From NCBI GenBank assembly GCA_903873295.1, contig CAIQNV010000090.1, positions 1-63,273 on the forward strand: DNA of 63,273 bases, read 5' to 3'. The notes under the pieces were generated by a model that was not told the DNA's origin, ran no database searches, and saw only the letters and a program-made list of their open reading frames with translations. Below are positions 54,258 through 62,856 of this stretch, piece by piece. Source of the stretch: an uncultured Elusimicrobia bacterium. GTDB taxonomy: Bacteria; Elusimicrobiota; Elusimicrobia; Elusimicrobiales; UBA9959. Every line of letters begins with the position of its first letter. Within the stretch, counting starts at the first letter, position 1. The position numbers and the translations under genes were made by a program.

Positions 54258-55862
54258 GTGCGTAATTTTTTCATGACTTTTAAGGATCTTCTCGTTCCGT
54301 CGAAAAAAGCGGCAGCGGGCGGGCTCCTGTTCGCCGTGTTCTTTCTGCTGTACGGGTTCACGCAGGACAGGATCTACGCCTTCGATTCTCTTCTCTACGC
54401 CCTGGCGATCCGGCGGCCGCTGTCCGGAATGATGATCACCACTATTCTTTCCCCGAATCATTTTCTCTGGCTTCCGTTCCTAAGGTGTTTTTTCATAGGA
54501 CTTAAGAGCGCGGGATTCACCGGGGATTCCTACGCGGCCATTCAATGGCTGAATACCGGCATGGGAGCGCTTCTAATAACGGCCGTATATGGCTTCCTGG
54601 CTAAGTTCATTCACCGCAACTGGGCCCTGCTCATCGCCTGCCTGGCCGGTTTCAGCCATGTTATCTGGCTTCGCGCCACTGGCGGCGATCCGTATCTTAC
54701 GGGAACTTTATTGTCCGTCGCTGTTTGTTATCTCCTGACCGCGCGCTCCGCCGAACCGGGGATGCCTCTTTTGGCGGGAATAGCCTTAATGGGCGGCATG
54801 GCGATATCTCTCCACATCGCGAACCTCGTCCTGCTTCCGATAATCGCCCTCGTGATAGCGGGAAGACGAAGCCGGCAAAATTGGCTGAACGTGGTCTTTT
54901 TTTTGTTCCTGTCCGGAGTTATACTGTTACCCTACGTTCTGTTTTACGATCTCACTAAGCTCGCCGGACTGAAAGAGTGGCTGACCTGGGGGTCGGGGCA
55001 GGTGAACGGACAGGTGCCCGGAGAATCCGCAAGCGGCCAGTTCGATCTTCATTTCCTGAAAACGATCCCTATAGGATTTTCCACTTTAGCGCAAAGCCTG
55101 GCCGCCCTGCCGGCAAACGATCTGGTCCTCAGGCTCCTCGCTATGACTTTGGCAGGCTCCGTCTGCGCGCGGGGAATGATAAATCGCGCGCAGCGAAGAC
55201 TTGATCGGGCGGTCGTGCTGCCGCCGCTGGTATTTTTTATCGGGATAACCGTCTTTTTTTGCGTATGGCTGCCCGGCAATCTGTTTTATTGGGCAAGCCC
55301 GCTGGTCTTTTTCGTTCTTTCCTCGTCGCTGATCTTTTCTCCGCAGCTTCAAAGTCCCCCGAATCTTTTAATGAGAGCGGCGGCGGGATTTTTTATTCTG
55401 AGCCTTGGCTTTCTCAATTTTCACCGGGTAATTCAGCCCAACCGGGAAGGGGCGGAGGCTAAACCGTTACTGGAGCTCTGTGAAACGCTCAAAAGAACGA
55501 CTCCGTCGTCCAGCGCCATTTTGATCTCCGGCCACAGCTCGGGATTTCTTAAAGTGGCCATTCCGTATTTTGCCCAGCGGCAAATGTTGTCGCTGGATCT
55601 GTTGATCATCCAATACTACGGAACCGGCCAGGATCCGCTTCTTGTGTTCCAAACCCGCGTGAACGCCTATTTAAAAAAGGGTGTCCCCGTTTATATGCTG
55701 GGTGATATACTCCTGGCGAGGGGAGAGTTCGGCGCGTGGGGGATCTCCGCCGACAGGATCGAGGCGGTTCTTCGCTCCTATAAGCTGACTGAAGTTGCGC
55801 GCCTTTCCCTGGTGGATCCCGGAGTTCTCTACAGGGTGGAGATGTCCCGGGGCCGATCATGA
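54258..55862 (+). CDS. Polytopic membrane glycosyltransferase-like protein (GT-C type)
   Basis: The 534-residue protein has about ten membrane segments and an acidic residue in the first luminal loop (YAFDSLLYALAI), the place of the catalytic Asp in GT-C enzymes such as ArnT/PMT. The C-terminal 130 residues are soluble and may bind the acceptor. It may transfer a sugar from a polyprenyl-phosphate donor. The start is GTG at 54258 with GAGG upstream; ATG at 54273 is an alternative. It is probably linked in function to the glycosyltransferase pair 1.2 kb upstream. Confidence 0.72.
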   Translation: MRNFFMTFKDLLVPSKKAAAGGLLFAVFFLLYGFTQDRIYAFDSLLYALAIRRPLSGMMITTILSPNHFLWLPFLRCFFIGLKSAGFTGDSYAAIQWLNTGMGALLITAVYGFLAKFIHRNWALLIACLAGFSHVIWLRATGGDPYLTGTLLSVAVCYLLTARSAEPGMPLLAGIALMGGMAISLHIANLVLLPIIALVIAGRRSRQNWLNVVFFLFLSGVILLPYVLFYDLTKLAGLKEWLTWGSGQVNGQVPGESASGQFDLHFLKTIPIGFSTLAQSLAALPANDLVLRLLAMTLAGSVCARGMINRAQRRLDRAVVLPPLVFFIGITVFFCVWLPGNLFYWASPLVFFVLSSSLIFSPQLQSPPNLLMRAAAGFFILSLGFLNFHRVIQPNREGAEAKPLLELCETLKRTTPSSSAILISGHSSGFLKVAIPYFAQRQMLSLDLLIIQYYGTGQDPLLVFQTRVNAYLKKGVPVYMLGDILLARGEFGAWGISADRIEAVLRSYKLTEVARLSLVDPGVLYRVEMSRGRS

Positions 55863-55908
55863 AACAAGCCGCTTCATCTTTGGCCGGAAGCAGGCTCCCG
55901 CAGAAAGA

Positions 55909-55926
55909 CCGCATAGAGCTATGCGG
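55909..55926. terminator. Palindromic hairpin between convergent genes
   Basis: CCGCATAG and CTATGCGG form a perfect 8-bp stem with a two-base loop, followed on the plus strand by CGGCCGCTTTT. It lies between the convergent GT-C and receiver-PP2C genes and could end either. Confidence 0.4.
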
Positions 55927-55968
55927 CGGCCGCTTTTCGCCGGTATGCCTTATGTCTCACGCGGCCCG

Positions 55969-57168
55969 CTAAAATATAACTTCCAGCAGGGTTATGTCGT
56001 CCTCGAATATATTTCCGCCCCGTACTTCCGTCACCTTGGCCAGAATTCTGTCCGCGTCGGTTCCGCCCGGCGCTCCGGGGGCGGCGAGCACCTGTATGAA
56101 TTCCTCGAAAGTCCAGAGTTTGCCGTCGGGCTTGTAGATCTCGAAAACTCCGTCGCTGTAAACGAACAGCCTGGTCCCCGGCGCCACCGCAATAGTCCGG
56201 CTGTCGTATTTAACTCCGGGCCAGCCGCCTATCATCAGGCTGTCCTTTTCGATCTGGGTCAGCCCGCCTTGCGCGTCTATCAGGACCGCGGGCGGATGGC
56301 CGCCGCTCGCGCAGACCAGCTCGCGGGTCTTCTTGTTATATACGCCGTACCAGATCGTGAAGAACATATTATTGTGGCGCTCCATCTGGAACGCCTCGTT
56401 AAGCCCGGTCAGCACCTCGTCGGGCCTGGTGAAATCGACGCCGGCAAGCCCGCGCGTACGCAGGGTGTTCAGCACCGTGACGGATAGAAGGGCGGCCCCC
56501 ACGCCGTGGCCGCAGACGTCGAGCAGATACATGGCGAAATGATCCTCGTCCTGCCAGTGATAGCCGAAGGCGTCCCCGCCCAGCTGCATGCTGGGAACGT
56601 ATTTCCAGGCCGTTTTGATCTCTCCGTCGAGCGGCGCGGGCAGCAGGGAGATGACGTACTCGCCGGCATGCGAAAGTTCGTCGGCCAGAACTTTGCGGCT
56701 GGCCTCAAGCGCGCTGTAGGCCTCGTTTCTCTGCAGCAGGTTCGTGTACGCATTCGAGTGATACTTGATCCGGGCGAGCATTTCCAGCTTGTCGGGCAGC
56801 TTCACCAGGTAATCGTTGGCGCCGTTGGCGAAAGCCTCGGCCTTCGTGACCGGCTCTTCCTTCGAAGACAGCACGATGAGCGGGATCTGCGCGGTGCGCG
56901 GGTTGGCCCTGAAAAATTTAACGAGCATGAGCCCGTCCACCTGCGGCATTACCAGGTCCTGCAGGATCACCGTCGGAGAGACCTCCGCCGCCGTCTCGAT
57001 AGCCTTGAGGGGATCGGCGCAAAAATGAAAGCTGATGTTCTTATCGTCGGCGAGCATGCGCCGGACGGCCTCCCCAACGATAGGCTGGTCGTCTACAAGA
57101 AGAACGATGATGGGGCGCTCGGCCGGCGGCCGGGCGATGATCTCGGCAGCTACATTGGTCCCTTCCAT
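55969..57168 (-). CDS. Response regulator with PP2C (SpoIIE/RsbU-type) phosphatase output
   Basis: The 399-residue protein has a receiver domain (LLVDDQPIVGEAV, phospho-acceptor Asp in VILQDLVMPQVDG, Lys in DYLVKLPDK), a helical linker and a PP2C domain. The metal-binding Asp residues are all present: LGGDAFGYHW, LLDVCGHGVGAALL, FVYSDGVFE and EDDITLLEV. Such proteins dephosphorylate a STAS-domain anti-anti-sigma factor and so release a sigma factor or other target. GGAG lies upstream of the ATG, 16 bases after cheB, so this is the last gene of the chemosensory operon, where WspR would be expected. No STAS or RsbW gene is in the window. Confidence 0.9.
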   Translation of the reverse strand: MEGTNVAAEIIARPPAERPIIVLLVDDQPIVGEAVRRMLADDKNISFHFCADPLKAIETAAEVSPTVILQDLVMPQVDGLMLVKFFRANPRTAQIPLIVLSSKEEPVTKAEAFANGANDYLVKLPDKLEMLARIKYHSNAYTNLLQRNEAYSALEASRKVLADELSHAGEYVISLLPAPLDGEIKTAWKYVPSMQLGGDAFGYHWQDEDHFAMYLLDVCGHGVGAALLSVTVLNTLRTRGLAGVDFTRPDEVLTGLNEAFQMERHNNMFFTIWYGVYNKKTRELVCASGGHPPAVLIDAQGGLTQIEKDSLMIGGWPGVKYDSRTIAVAPGTRLFVYSDGVFEIYKPDGKLWTFEEFIQVLAAPGAPGGTDADRILAKVTEVRGGNIFEDDITLLEVIF

Positions 57169-57184
57169 ATTGAGAGCTCCTTTT

Positions 57185-58183
57185 CTATTTAGACACGGCG
57201 CGTAAATATTCAGCTATGCTTTTAAGCGGCAGGATCTCTTTTGCCGCGTCCAGTTCGGCGGCCGCCCTGGGCATGCCGTAAACCAGCGAGGTGGCCTTGT
57301 CCTGCGCGATGGTATGCCAGCCCTTGCTGCGCAGGGAAAGCAGGCCCGCCGCGCCGTCCCTGCCCATACCGGTAAGCAGCACGGCCGAGCCCTTGGCGGG
57401 CCAGTGCGCCGCGAGGCTGTTAAAAAACACGTCTACCGAAGGGCGGAAGGAATAATCCTTCGGCTCCGGAGTATAGAGCAGGCTCGTATCCGGCGCTATC
57501 ACCAGGTGGTCGTTGGTGCAGGCCAGCAGCGCGCGCCCCGCCTGAGGGCGCTCGCCTTCGCGGGCGAGCTCGACGGGAATGCTCGTCTTTTCGCCGAGCC
57601 AGCTGGCAAAACCCTGGGTGAAATATTTGTCTACGTGCTGGATGATAACGATCGCGGCGGTGCAGTCCGCCGGGACCAGGGACAGCGCTTCGGCCACCGC
57701 CTGGGGCCCGCCCGTGGACGCGCCGATAGCGATAAGAAAAGGCACGGTGACCGCGGAAGGCTGCAGGCCGGAAGTTTCTATCGTCCCGGGCCCCGCCGCC
57801 GGCCCGATCAGTTTCCCTATCAGGGCGATCTTCGCCAGCAGCTGGGCGCCGCCGTCCCCGCCGGGGACGGGCGTATTCACCACGTCCAGAGCCCCGGAGC
57901 TCATGGCGTCGAACACCTTAGAAAGATTTGTACTCATGCAGCCGGTTACGACGAGTATGGCGCAGGGGGACTCGAGCATGATGCGCCGCGTCGCCTCCAC
58001 GCCGTCCATAACGGGCATGATAAGGTCCATGAGCACCAGGTCCGGCAGGTCCCGCGCGCATTTCGCCACGGCCTCGGCCCCGTCCGCGGCGACCCAGCAC
58101 ACCTGGAGGGCGGGCGATTTTTGAAGGCACTGCTTTATCGCCTCGACGGCGATCGGCATATCATTTACGATCGCGATTCTCAT
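57185..58183 (-). CDS. cheB: CheB-type protein-glutamate methylesterase (WspF-like)
   Basis: The 332-residue protein has a receiver domain starting MRIAIVNDMPIAVEAI with phospho-acceptor Asp53. The VNDMP variant is typical of WspF-type CheB. The methylesterase domain has Ser in IGASTGGPQAV, His in IIQHVDKYF and Asp in GMGRDGAAGL. It removes methyl groups from chemoreceptors for adaptation. It overlaps the cheA stop by ATGA. Confidence 0.94.
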   Translation of the reverse strand: MRIAIVNDMPIAVEAIKQCLQKSPALQVCWVAADGAEAVAKCARDLPDLVLMDLIMPVMDGVEATRRIMLESPCAILVVTGCMSTNLSKVFDAMSSGALDVVNTPVPGGDGGAQLLAKIALIGKLIGPAAGPGTIETSGLQPSAVTVPFLIAIGASTGGPQAVAEALSLVPADCTAAIVIIQHVDKYFTQGFASWLGEKTSIPVELAREGERPQAGRALLACTNDHLVIAPDTSLLYTPEPKDYSFRPSVDVFFNSLAAHWPAKGSAVLLTGMGRDGAAGLLSLRSKGWHTIAQDKATSLVYGMPRAAAELDAAKEILPLKSIAEYLRAVSK

Positions 58184-60855
58184 TGCCCGGCTCCGTTTAA
58201 TAATTCTGTGATCTTTTTTAATAACGTATTGTCGTGAAAACTGCTCTTGCTCAGGTAATCATTGGCTCCCGCCTCCATGGCCCGCCGGCGGTCGTCTTCG
58301 GTGTCCTTGTAGGAAACGATGATTATCGGCAGCTTCTGAAAGCCCGGCTCGGCCCGCACCATGTTTATAAGATCGATGCCGTTGGCCCGCGGCATATCCA
58401 TGTCGCTGATAAGCAGATCGTAATTACCCGCCCGGAGCGCGTACCACCCGTCCGCGCCGTTGACGGCGAGAGCGACCTCATAGCCGTTTTTTTCCAGGAG
58501 CTGGCGCTGCACCGCGCGCACCGTGGGGGAATCGTCGACTACGAGGATCCGCTTGCGCAGCTGGGCGCTGCCGGCGGCGCGGAGCGTCAGCCCCCCCTCG
58601 GAGACGAACAATTCCATCGTGCGCTGCAGGTCGTCCACGTCCGCGATCAGCAGCGCCGAACCGTCGTCCATGACCGAAGCCGCGCTTATATCCTGCACAT
58701 GGGCGAGCCGCGGATCCAGCGGGCGGACCGCGACGTCGCGCTCGTCCAGAAAACGGTCGACCTGCAGGGCGAACTGCGATTGCCCGCCGGCGATGATTAT
58801 GACGCAGACCCCTGCCCCGGCGGCGCCCGGCTCCGGCAGGTCCATCACCTGCCAGGCCGGCAGCAGCCTCGTTTTTCTGCCGTCGACTTCCACGAACTGA
58901 GCGTTCCCCTCTTCGATCACGCCGCCCGGCTCCAGCCGGAGACAGCGGTCCACATGCGTAAGCGCGAAGGCGTAGGGCTGGCCGGAGATCTCGGCGATGA
59001 GGGCCCGTATTACGGAGAGAGAAAGCGGGAGGCGCAGGCTGATGCGGGTGCCGAGGCCGGGGCGGTTCTCTATCAGCACGGTTCCGCCGACCTCGCGCAA
59101 CATGGTCTCTACCACATCGAGGCCCACGCCCCTCCCCGAGAATTCCGTGACCTCTTCCTTGGTCGAGAAGCCCGGAAGAAAAAGAAATTCCAGCAGCTCG
59201 CTTTCCGACATCTTTGCCGCCAGCTCCGGGGAGGTCAGCTTTTTGGCGACGATCTTATCTTTCAGCCGGTTGATATCGATCCCGGCTCCGTCGTCGGAGA
59301 CCAGAATATGCAGCAGGCCGCCGGCCTGCCAGGCCTCAAGGCTTATCACGCCCTCCGCGGGCTTGCCGGATTTTTCCCTCTCCCCAGGGCCCTCGATCCC
59401 GTGGTCGACGGCATTGCGCAAAAGGTGGGTAAGCGGCGCTTCCACTTTTTCCAGAATATCGCGGTCCACGCCCGTGGCTCCGCCGCTTATTTCCAGCCGC
59501 ACACGCTTTCCCATGATCTTGGCCGCGTCCCGTATCATCCGGGGAAAACCGTGCGCGCAGTCGGCGAACGGGCGCATCTTGCTCTTAATAACCTCCCCGT
59601 AAAGACGGCCGGCCGTGGCAAAGATGCGCCGCCGGGTCTGGTCGAAATCGTTTATCCGCTCCGCGATATTTCCGCTGTGGGCGGCGTTAAGCGCATAAGC
59701 CTGCCCGAGCGTCTCGGCCGCGGCTGCGGCGTCGCCTTTCTCCAGGGCCTGCCCGGCTTTTCTCATAAGCGCGCCGATCTCCCGCCTCCCGGCGCCCAGC
59801 GACGTGAGTCCGTCAAAAATAAGGTCCAGCCTGCCGGTCTGCACCAGCGCGTCGCCGGAGAGGCTCATAAGCCGCACCATGCTTTCGGACGAAACGCGGA
59901 CGACCCTTTCGGTTTCTTTTCCCGCCGACGGAGCGGGCGGTTTATTCTGGACGGAGGCCTGCGGCAGGGGACCCGGCTTCTCCGGCTCCTTCCCGCTCAG
60001 AACGGCGGAGAGCAGGGGCAGCAGGTCCCGGCCGGCGGAAGCTATTTCCTCCGGGACGGCGCCCGTGCTGTCGTCTATGGACAGCGCGGCGTTCCTGATC
60101 ATATCCGAGCCCTGGAGCAGAACGTCGATTGCGGAGGGAGACAGGTTTATGCCGCCTTTCTGCGCCGACACGAAACAATCCTCCATAAGATGGGCCACCT
60201 GCACCACGGCATTGACCCCGGCTATGCGGGCCGCGCCTTTTATAGAATGGGCGGCGCGCATCAGCGGCTCCACGGTTTCGTTAGAGGCGCCCTTTTTCTC
60301 AAGGCCCAGCAGCCCGTCGGAAAGCGCCGCACACCGGTTCTGCACCTCGTCGCGGAACAGGCCCAGCATGGCAAGATCCACCTTCAGGCCTTCAGCCTGG
60401 GGCGGGGCGGCGGCCGGCGCGGGGGCCGGGAAGGCGGGCTGCGCCGCCGGCTCCGGCTTCGTTTCGAGCAGAGCTTCCAGCTTCGGAGCGATCAGCCCTA
60501 CGGCGTCCAGCAGCTCCTGCGGCGGGAGGCCGGCGGGCGAAATTTCCGAAGAGCCGATCCTCTGCAGGATATCAGAACCTTCCAGCAGCGCCGCGACGGC
60601 CGCGGAATTTACAATAACGGGGGTCTTTTGCGCCGCCGCGAGAAGATCTTCCATCAGAAGGGCCAATTTTGCCGCCGCGCTGATGCCTACTATCTGGGCC
60701 GCGCCCTTGATGGAATGGGCGGCCAGCAGCAGCGGCTCCAGCGCCCCGGGCGAACCGCCTTTTTTTTCAAGGCCCGGCAGGCCGGCCGTCAGGGCCGCGC
60801 CGTGCTTTCGCGCTTCGGCGCGGAACAGGTCCAGCATGAAATTCCCGGCGCTCAT
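58180..60855 (-). CDS. cheA: Hybrid CheA histidine kinase with two HPt domains and a C-terminal receiver (WspE-like)
   Basis: From the ATG at 60855, which overlaps the cheR stop, the protein has 891 residues: HPt1 (His47 in LAAHSIKGAAQ), HPt2 (His203 in RAAHSIKGAAR), a dimerisation and ATPase core (LLRNAVDHGIEG, DDGAGIDINRL, GRGVGLDVVETM), a CheW-like domain, and a receiver with phospho-acceptor Asp in LLISDMDMP. This order matches WspE/FrzE-type hybrids. The two HPt modules are near-copies over about 90 residues. It autophosphorylates and passes phosphate to CheB and presumably to the receiver-PP2C protein. The longer frame to 60924 lacks support. Confidence 0.94.
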   Translation of the reverse strand: MSAGNFMLDLFRAEARKHGAALTAGLPGLEKKGGSPGALEPLLLAAHSIKGAAQIVGISAAAKLALLMEDLLAAAQKTPVIVNSAAVAALLEGSDILQRIGSSEISPAGLPPQELLDAVGLIAPKLEALLETKPEPAAQPAFPAPAPAAAPPQAEGLKVDLAMLGLFRDEVQNRCAALSDGLLGLEKKGASNETVEPLMRAAHSIKGAARIAGVNAVVQVAHLMEDCFVSAQKGGINLSPSAIDVLLQGSDMIRNAALSIDDSTGAVPEEIASAGRDLLPLLSAVLSGKEPEKPGPLPQASVQNKPPAPSAGKETERVVRVSSESMVRLMSLSGDALVQTGRLDLIFDGLTSLGAGRREIGALMRKAGQALEKGDAAAAAETLGQAYALNAAHSGNIAERINDFDQTRRRIFATAGRLYGEVIKSKMRPFADCAHGFPRMIRDAAKIMGKRVRLEISGGATGVDRDILEKVEAPLTHLLRNAVDHGIEGPGEREKSGKPAEGVISLEAWQAGGLLHILVSDDGAGIDINRLKDKIVAKKLTSPELAAKMSESELLEFLFLPGFSTKEEVTEFSGRGVGLDVVETMLREVGGTVLIENRPGLGTRISLRLPLSLSVIRALIAEISGQPYAFALTHVDRCLRLEPGGVIEEGNAQFVEVDGRKTRLLPAWQVMDLPEPGAAGAGVCVIIIAGGQSQFALQVDRFLDERDVAVRPLDPRLAHVQDISAASVMDDGSALLIADVDDLQRTMELFVSEGGLTLRAAGSAQLRKRILVVDDSPTVRAVQRQLLEKNGYEVALAVNGADGWYALRAGNYDLLISDMDMPRANGIDLINMVRAEPGFQKLPIIIVSYKDTEDDRRRAMEAGANDYLSKSSFHDNTLLKKITELLNGAGQ

Positions 60856-62426
60856 TTCACGCTCCTCGCAAAGGCGCTGAAGAACAATTCGTCGTCGAGG
60901 AGGGTGACCTGCCTGTCCTTCCACGCGAATACGCCTTTAGCCGGCATACCGCCGGAGCTTTCCTGCGCCCCGCGGGTCTGCACGGGGGTCACGGATAGTA
61001 TCCCCCCCACCTCGTCGGCCGAAAACAGCCATTGGTCCGCGGCGGAGCCGGCGAGTATCATGCAGCGGAGCTTTTGCGCGCAGACCCCGGGAGCGGGCTC
61101 TCCGGGAGTTTCCCGCCCGGCGGGACCCTGCATGAGCCTGGCCGCGTCGACGCACAGATGCAGCTCGCCGTCCACGGCCGCCAGGCCCAGCAGCGCCCCG
61201 CCCCGGTGGGGGATGCGGTGGATAGCCTGCGGCTCCAGCACCCGGATCAGCCTGCCCGTGGGCAGGGCCAGCCATTGCCGCCCGAGCCGGAAAACAAGAA
61301 CCGCGGAGTCCTCGCCGTGTTCCTCTTCTTTTTTCTGCGCCAGAGCCTCGGCGCATTCGCGGCGGTAGCCGGCAGGAGGCGTGCGGTCGAAGAACCGCCT
61401 CGCCGCCACGGCGAATTCCCCGCAATTGCGGCAATGGGCACGCTCCGCAAGCTTGTCGCAGGATTTGTCGCCTTTGCTGCCGATAAGCTGCCAGCACGGC
61501 GCTCCTTCCCGCGCTGGGACCGCGGGGAGCGGCGCCTTACGCGGGCGCGCCGGAACGCTCCCGCCGGAAAGCGGCGCCGCGGAAATAGTCCTGAAAGTTT
61601 CCCCGGCAGGGAGAGGCCCCGGGACAGGGGCGGCGGGAGCTAGCACGGCCCGCTGATAGGCAAAAGCGAGGCTATGCTTCACGGGCCGGTAGTTCGGCAG
61701 CGGCATGGTCTCGGCATGGCCGGAGAAAAATACGCCCCCGGGCTTAAGGCAGCGGTCGAGCGCTTCCGCCAGTTTCACCCGCGCCGCGGCATGCATATAG
61801 ATAGTGAGATTGCGGCAAAAGATCGCGTCGTAGGGCCGCCGCTTCGCCAGAGCCGCGAAATCCATGGCATTGCCTTTTTCAAAGCGCACCGCTCGCGCGA
61901 CCTCTTCCCGCAGGATAAATTTTCCGCTCTCCGTTAAAAAATATTTCCGCCGCAGTTCCTCGTCCATCCCGCGGAATGAATTAGCGTCATAGCGCGCGGC
62001 GCGGGCCGCCGTCAGAAAGGACGGGTGAATATCGACGGCGTCGATCTCGAAATCGGCGGGCGCCAGTCCGGCCTCGAGCAGGGCGATGGCTATGGAATAA
62101 GGTTCTTCGCCGGTGCAGCACGGCAGGCTCAGCACGCGCAGCGGCGCGCCTTCGCCGCCGGCCCCGCGGGCGGCCGCGAATATCTTAAGAAAAGCGAACG
62201 ACTCCGGTTCGCGGAAAAACCAGGTTTCCGGCACGGCCAGCAAAAGAACAAGCTCCTCGAATTCTGCCTCCGAGCCACGGAGAGCCAGGGCATAGGCCTT
62301 TTCGTCGGAGCAGGAAAGCAGGGCCATCCGTCTTTTTACTGCGGACGAAACGGCCGCCTCGCCGAAGGCGGAGGGATCGAAGCCCGCGGCATGGATCAAG
62401 GCTGTTATCTCGGGTAAAAGCGGCAT
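60852..62426 (-). CDS. CheR methyltransferase fused to a WspD-like CheW domain
   Basis: The 524-residue protein has an N-terminal CheR domain (VPETWFFREPESF, SAM motif VLSLPCCTGEEPYSIA, AIFCRNLTIY), a Pro/Ala linker, and a CheW domain from about residue 320. That domain begins with the Cys signature CWQLIGSKGDKSCDKL and HCRNCGEF, which is characteristic of WspD-type CheW proteins, and continues with FRLGRQWLALPTGRLIRVLEP. It therefore combines WspC (receptor methylation) and WspD (coupling). The start directly follows the cheW stop (TAAATG). Confidence 0.9.
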   Translation of the reverse strand: MPLLPEITALIHAAGFDPSAFGEAAVSSAVKRRMALLSCSDEKAYALALRGSEAEFEELVLLLAVPETWFFREPESFAFLKIFAAARGAGGEGAPLRVLSLPCCTGEEPYSIAIALLEAGLAPADFEIDAVDIHPSFLTAARAARYDANSFRGMDEELRRKYFLTESGKFILREEVARAVRFEKGNAMDFAALAKRRPYDAIFCRNLTIYMHAAARVKLAEALDRCLKPGGVFFSGHAETMPLPNYRPVKHSLAFAYQRAVLAPAAPVPGPLPAGETFRTISAAPLSGGSVPARPRKAPLPAVPAREGAPCWQLIGSKGDKSCDKLAERAHCRNCGEFAVAARRFFDRTPPAGYRRECAEALAQKKEEEHGEDSAVLVFRLGRQWLALPTGRLIRVLEPQAIHRIPHRGGALLGLAAVDGELHLCVDAARLMQGPAGRETPGEPAPGVCAQKLRCMILAGSAADQWLFSADEVGGILSVTPVQTRGAQESSGGMPAKGVFAWKDRQVTLLDDELFFSAFARSVK

Positions 62427-62831
62427 TTAGATATCCGATAAAAATGGTTTCAGGTCGATGTCCCGCGGCGGCGCTCCGCCATTCGGCGCGATGCCGCGAA
62501 GATAGAATGAACTTGATCTTTCAGTCCCGGGTGCTTCCGCGACGGTTTCATTGACCCGCTCGGCAACCAGACCGGCGAGCCCGGCCCCTCCGTCCTTCCC
62601 CGGGACGGACACGAGCAGTATGCGCGTGCTGAGATGGTCGGCGCTGGGGCGGCCGGCTATTTTGCGGTTCAGATCCAGAACAGGCACGGCCGCTCCGTGA
62701 TAATCGAGGAGCCCTTCCAGTCCCCGGACATCCGCCGGCGCCTTTTTAAGGTCGGCCAGCGCCACAATGGCGGCAACAACGCGGCAGTCGAGGCCGTATC
62801 TGCTGTCGCCGACCGTTAAAGTTATGAGCAT
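62427..62831 (-). CDS. CheW coupling protein (WspB-like)
   Basis: The 134-residue protein is a short CheW domain (LTVGDSRYGLDCRVVAAIVALADL, then LLDYHGAAVPVLDLNRKIAGRP). It links receptors to the kinase. AAGGAG lies 12 bases upstream of the ATG. Its position between the receptor and the CheR-CheW fusion matches WspB. Confidence 0.88.
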   Translation of the reverse strand: MLITLTVGDSRYGLDCRVVAAIVALADLKKAPADVRGLEGLLDYHGAAVPVLDLNRKIAGRPSADHLSTRILLVSVPGKDGGAGLAGLVAERVNETVAEAPGTERSSSFYLRGIAPNGGAPPRDIDLKPFLSDI

Positions 62832-62856
62832 GTTCGATCCCCGCTCCTTACGCCCG

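Noticed and set aside
58234..61368. A 1,044-codon open frame on the plus strand
   Set aside because: It is wholly antisense to cheA and cheR, whose motifs are unmistakable. Its translation is Arg/Gly/His-rich with no domain. Long antisense frames are expected at this GC content.
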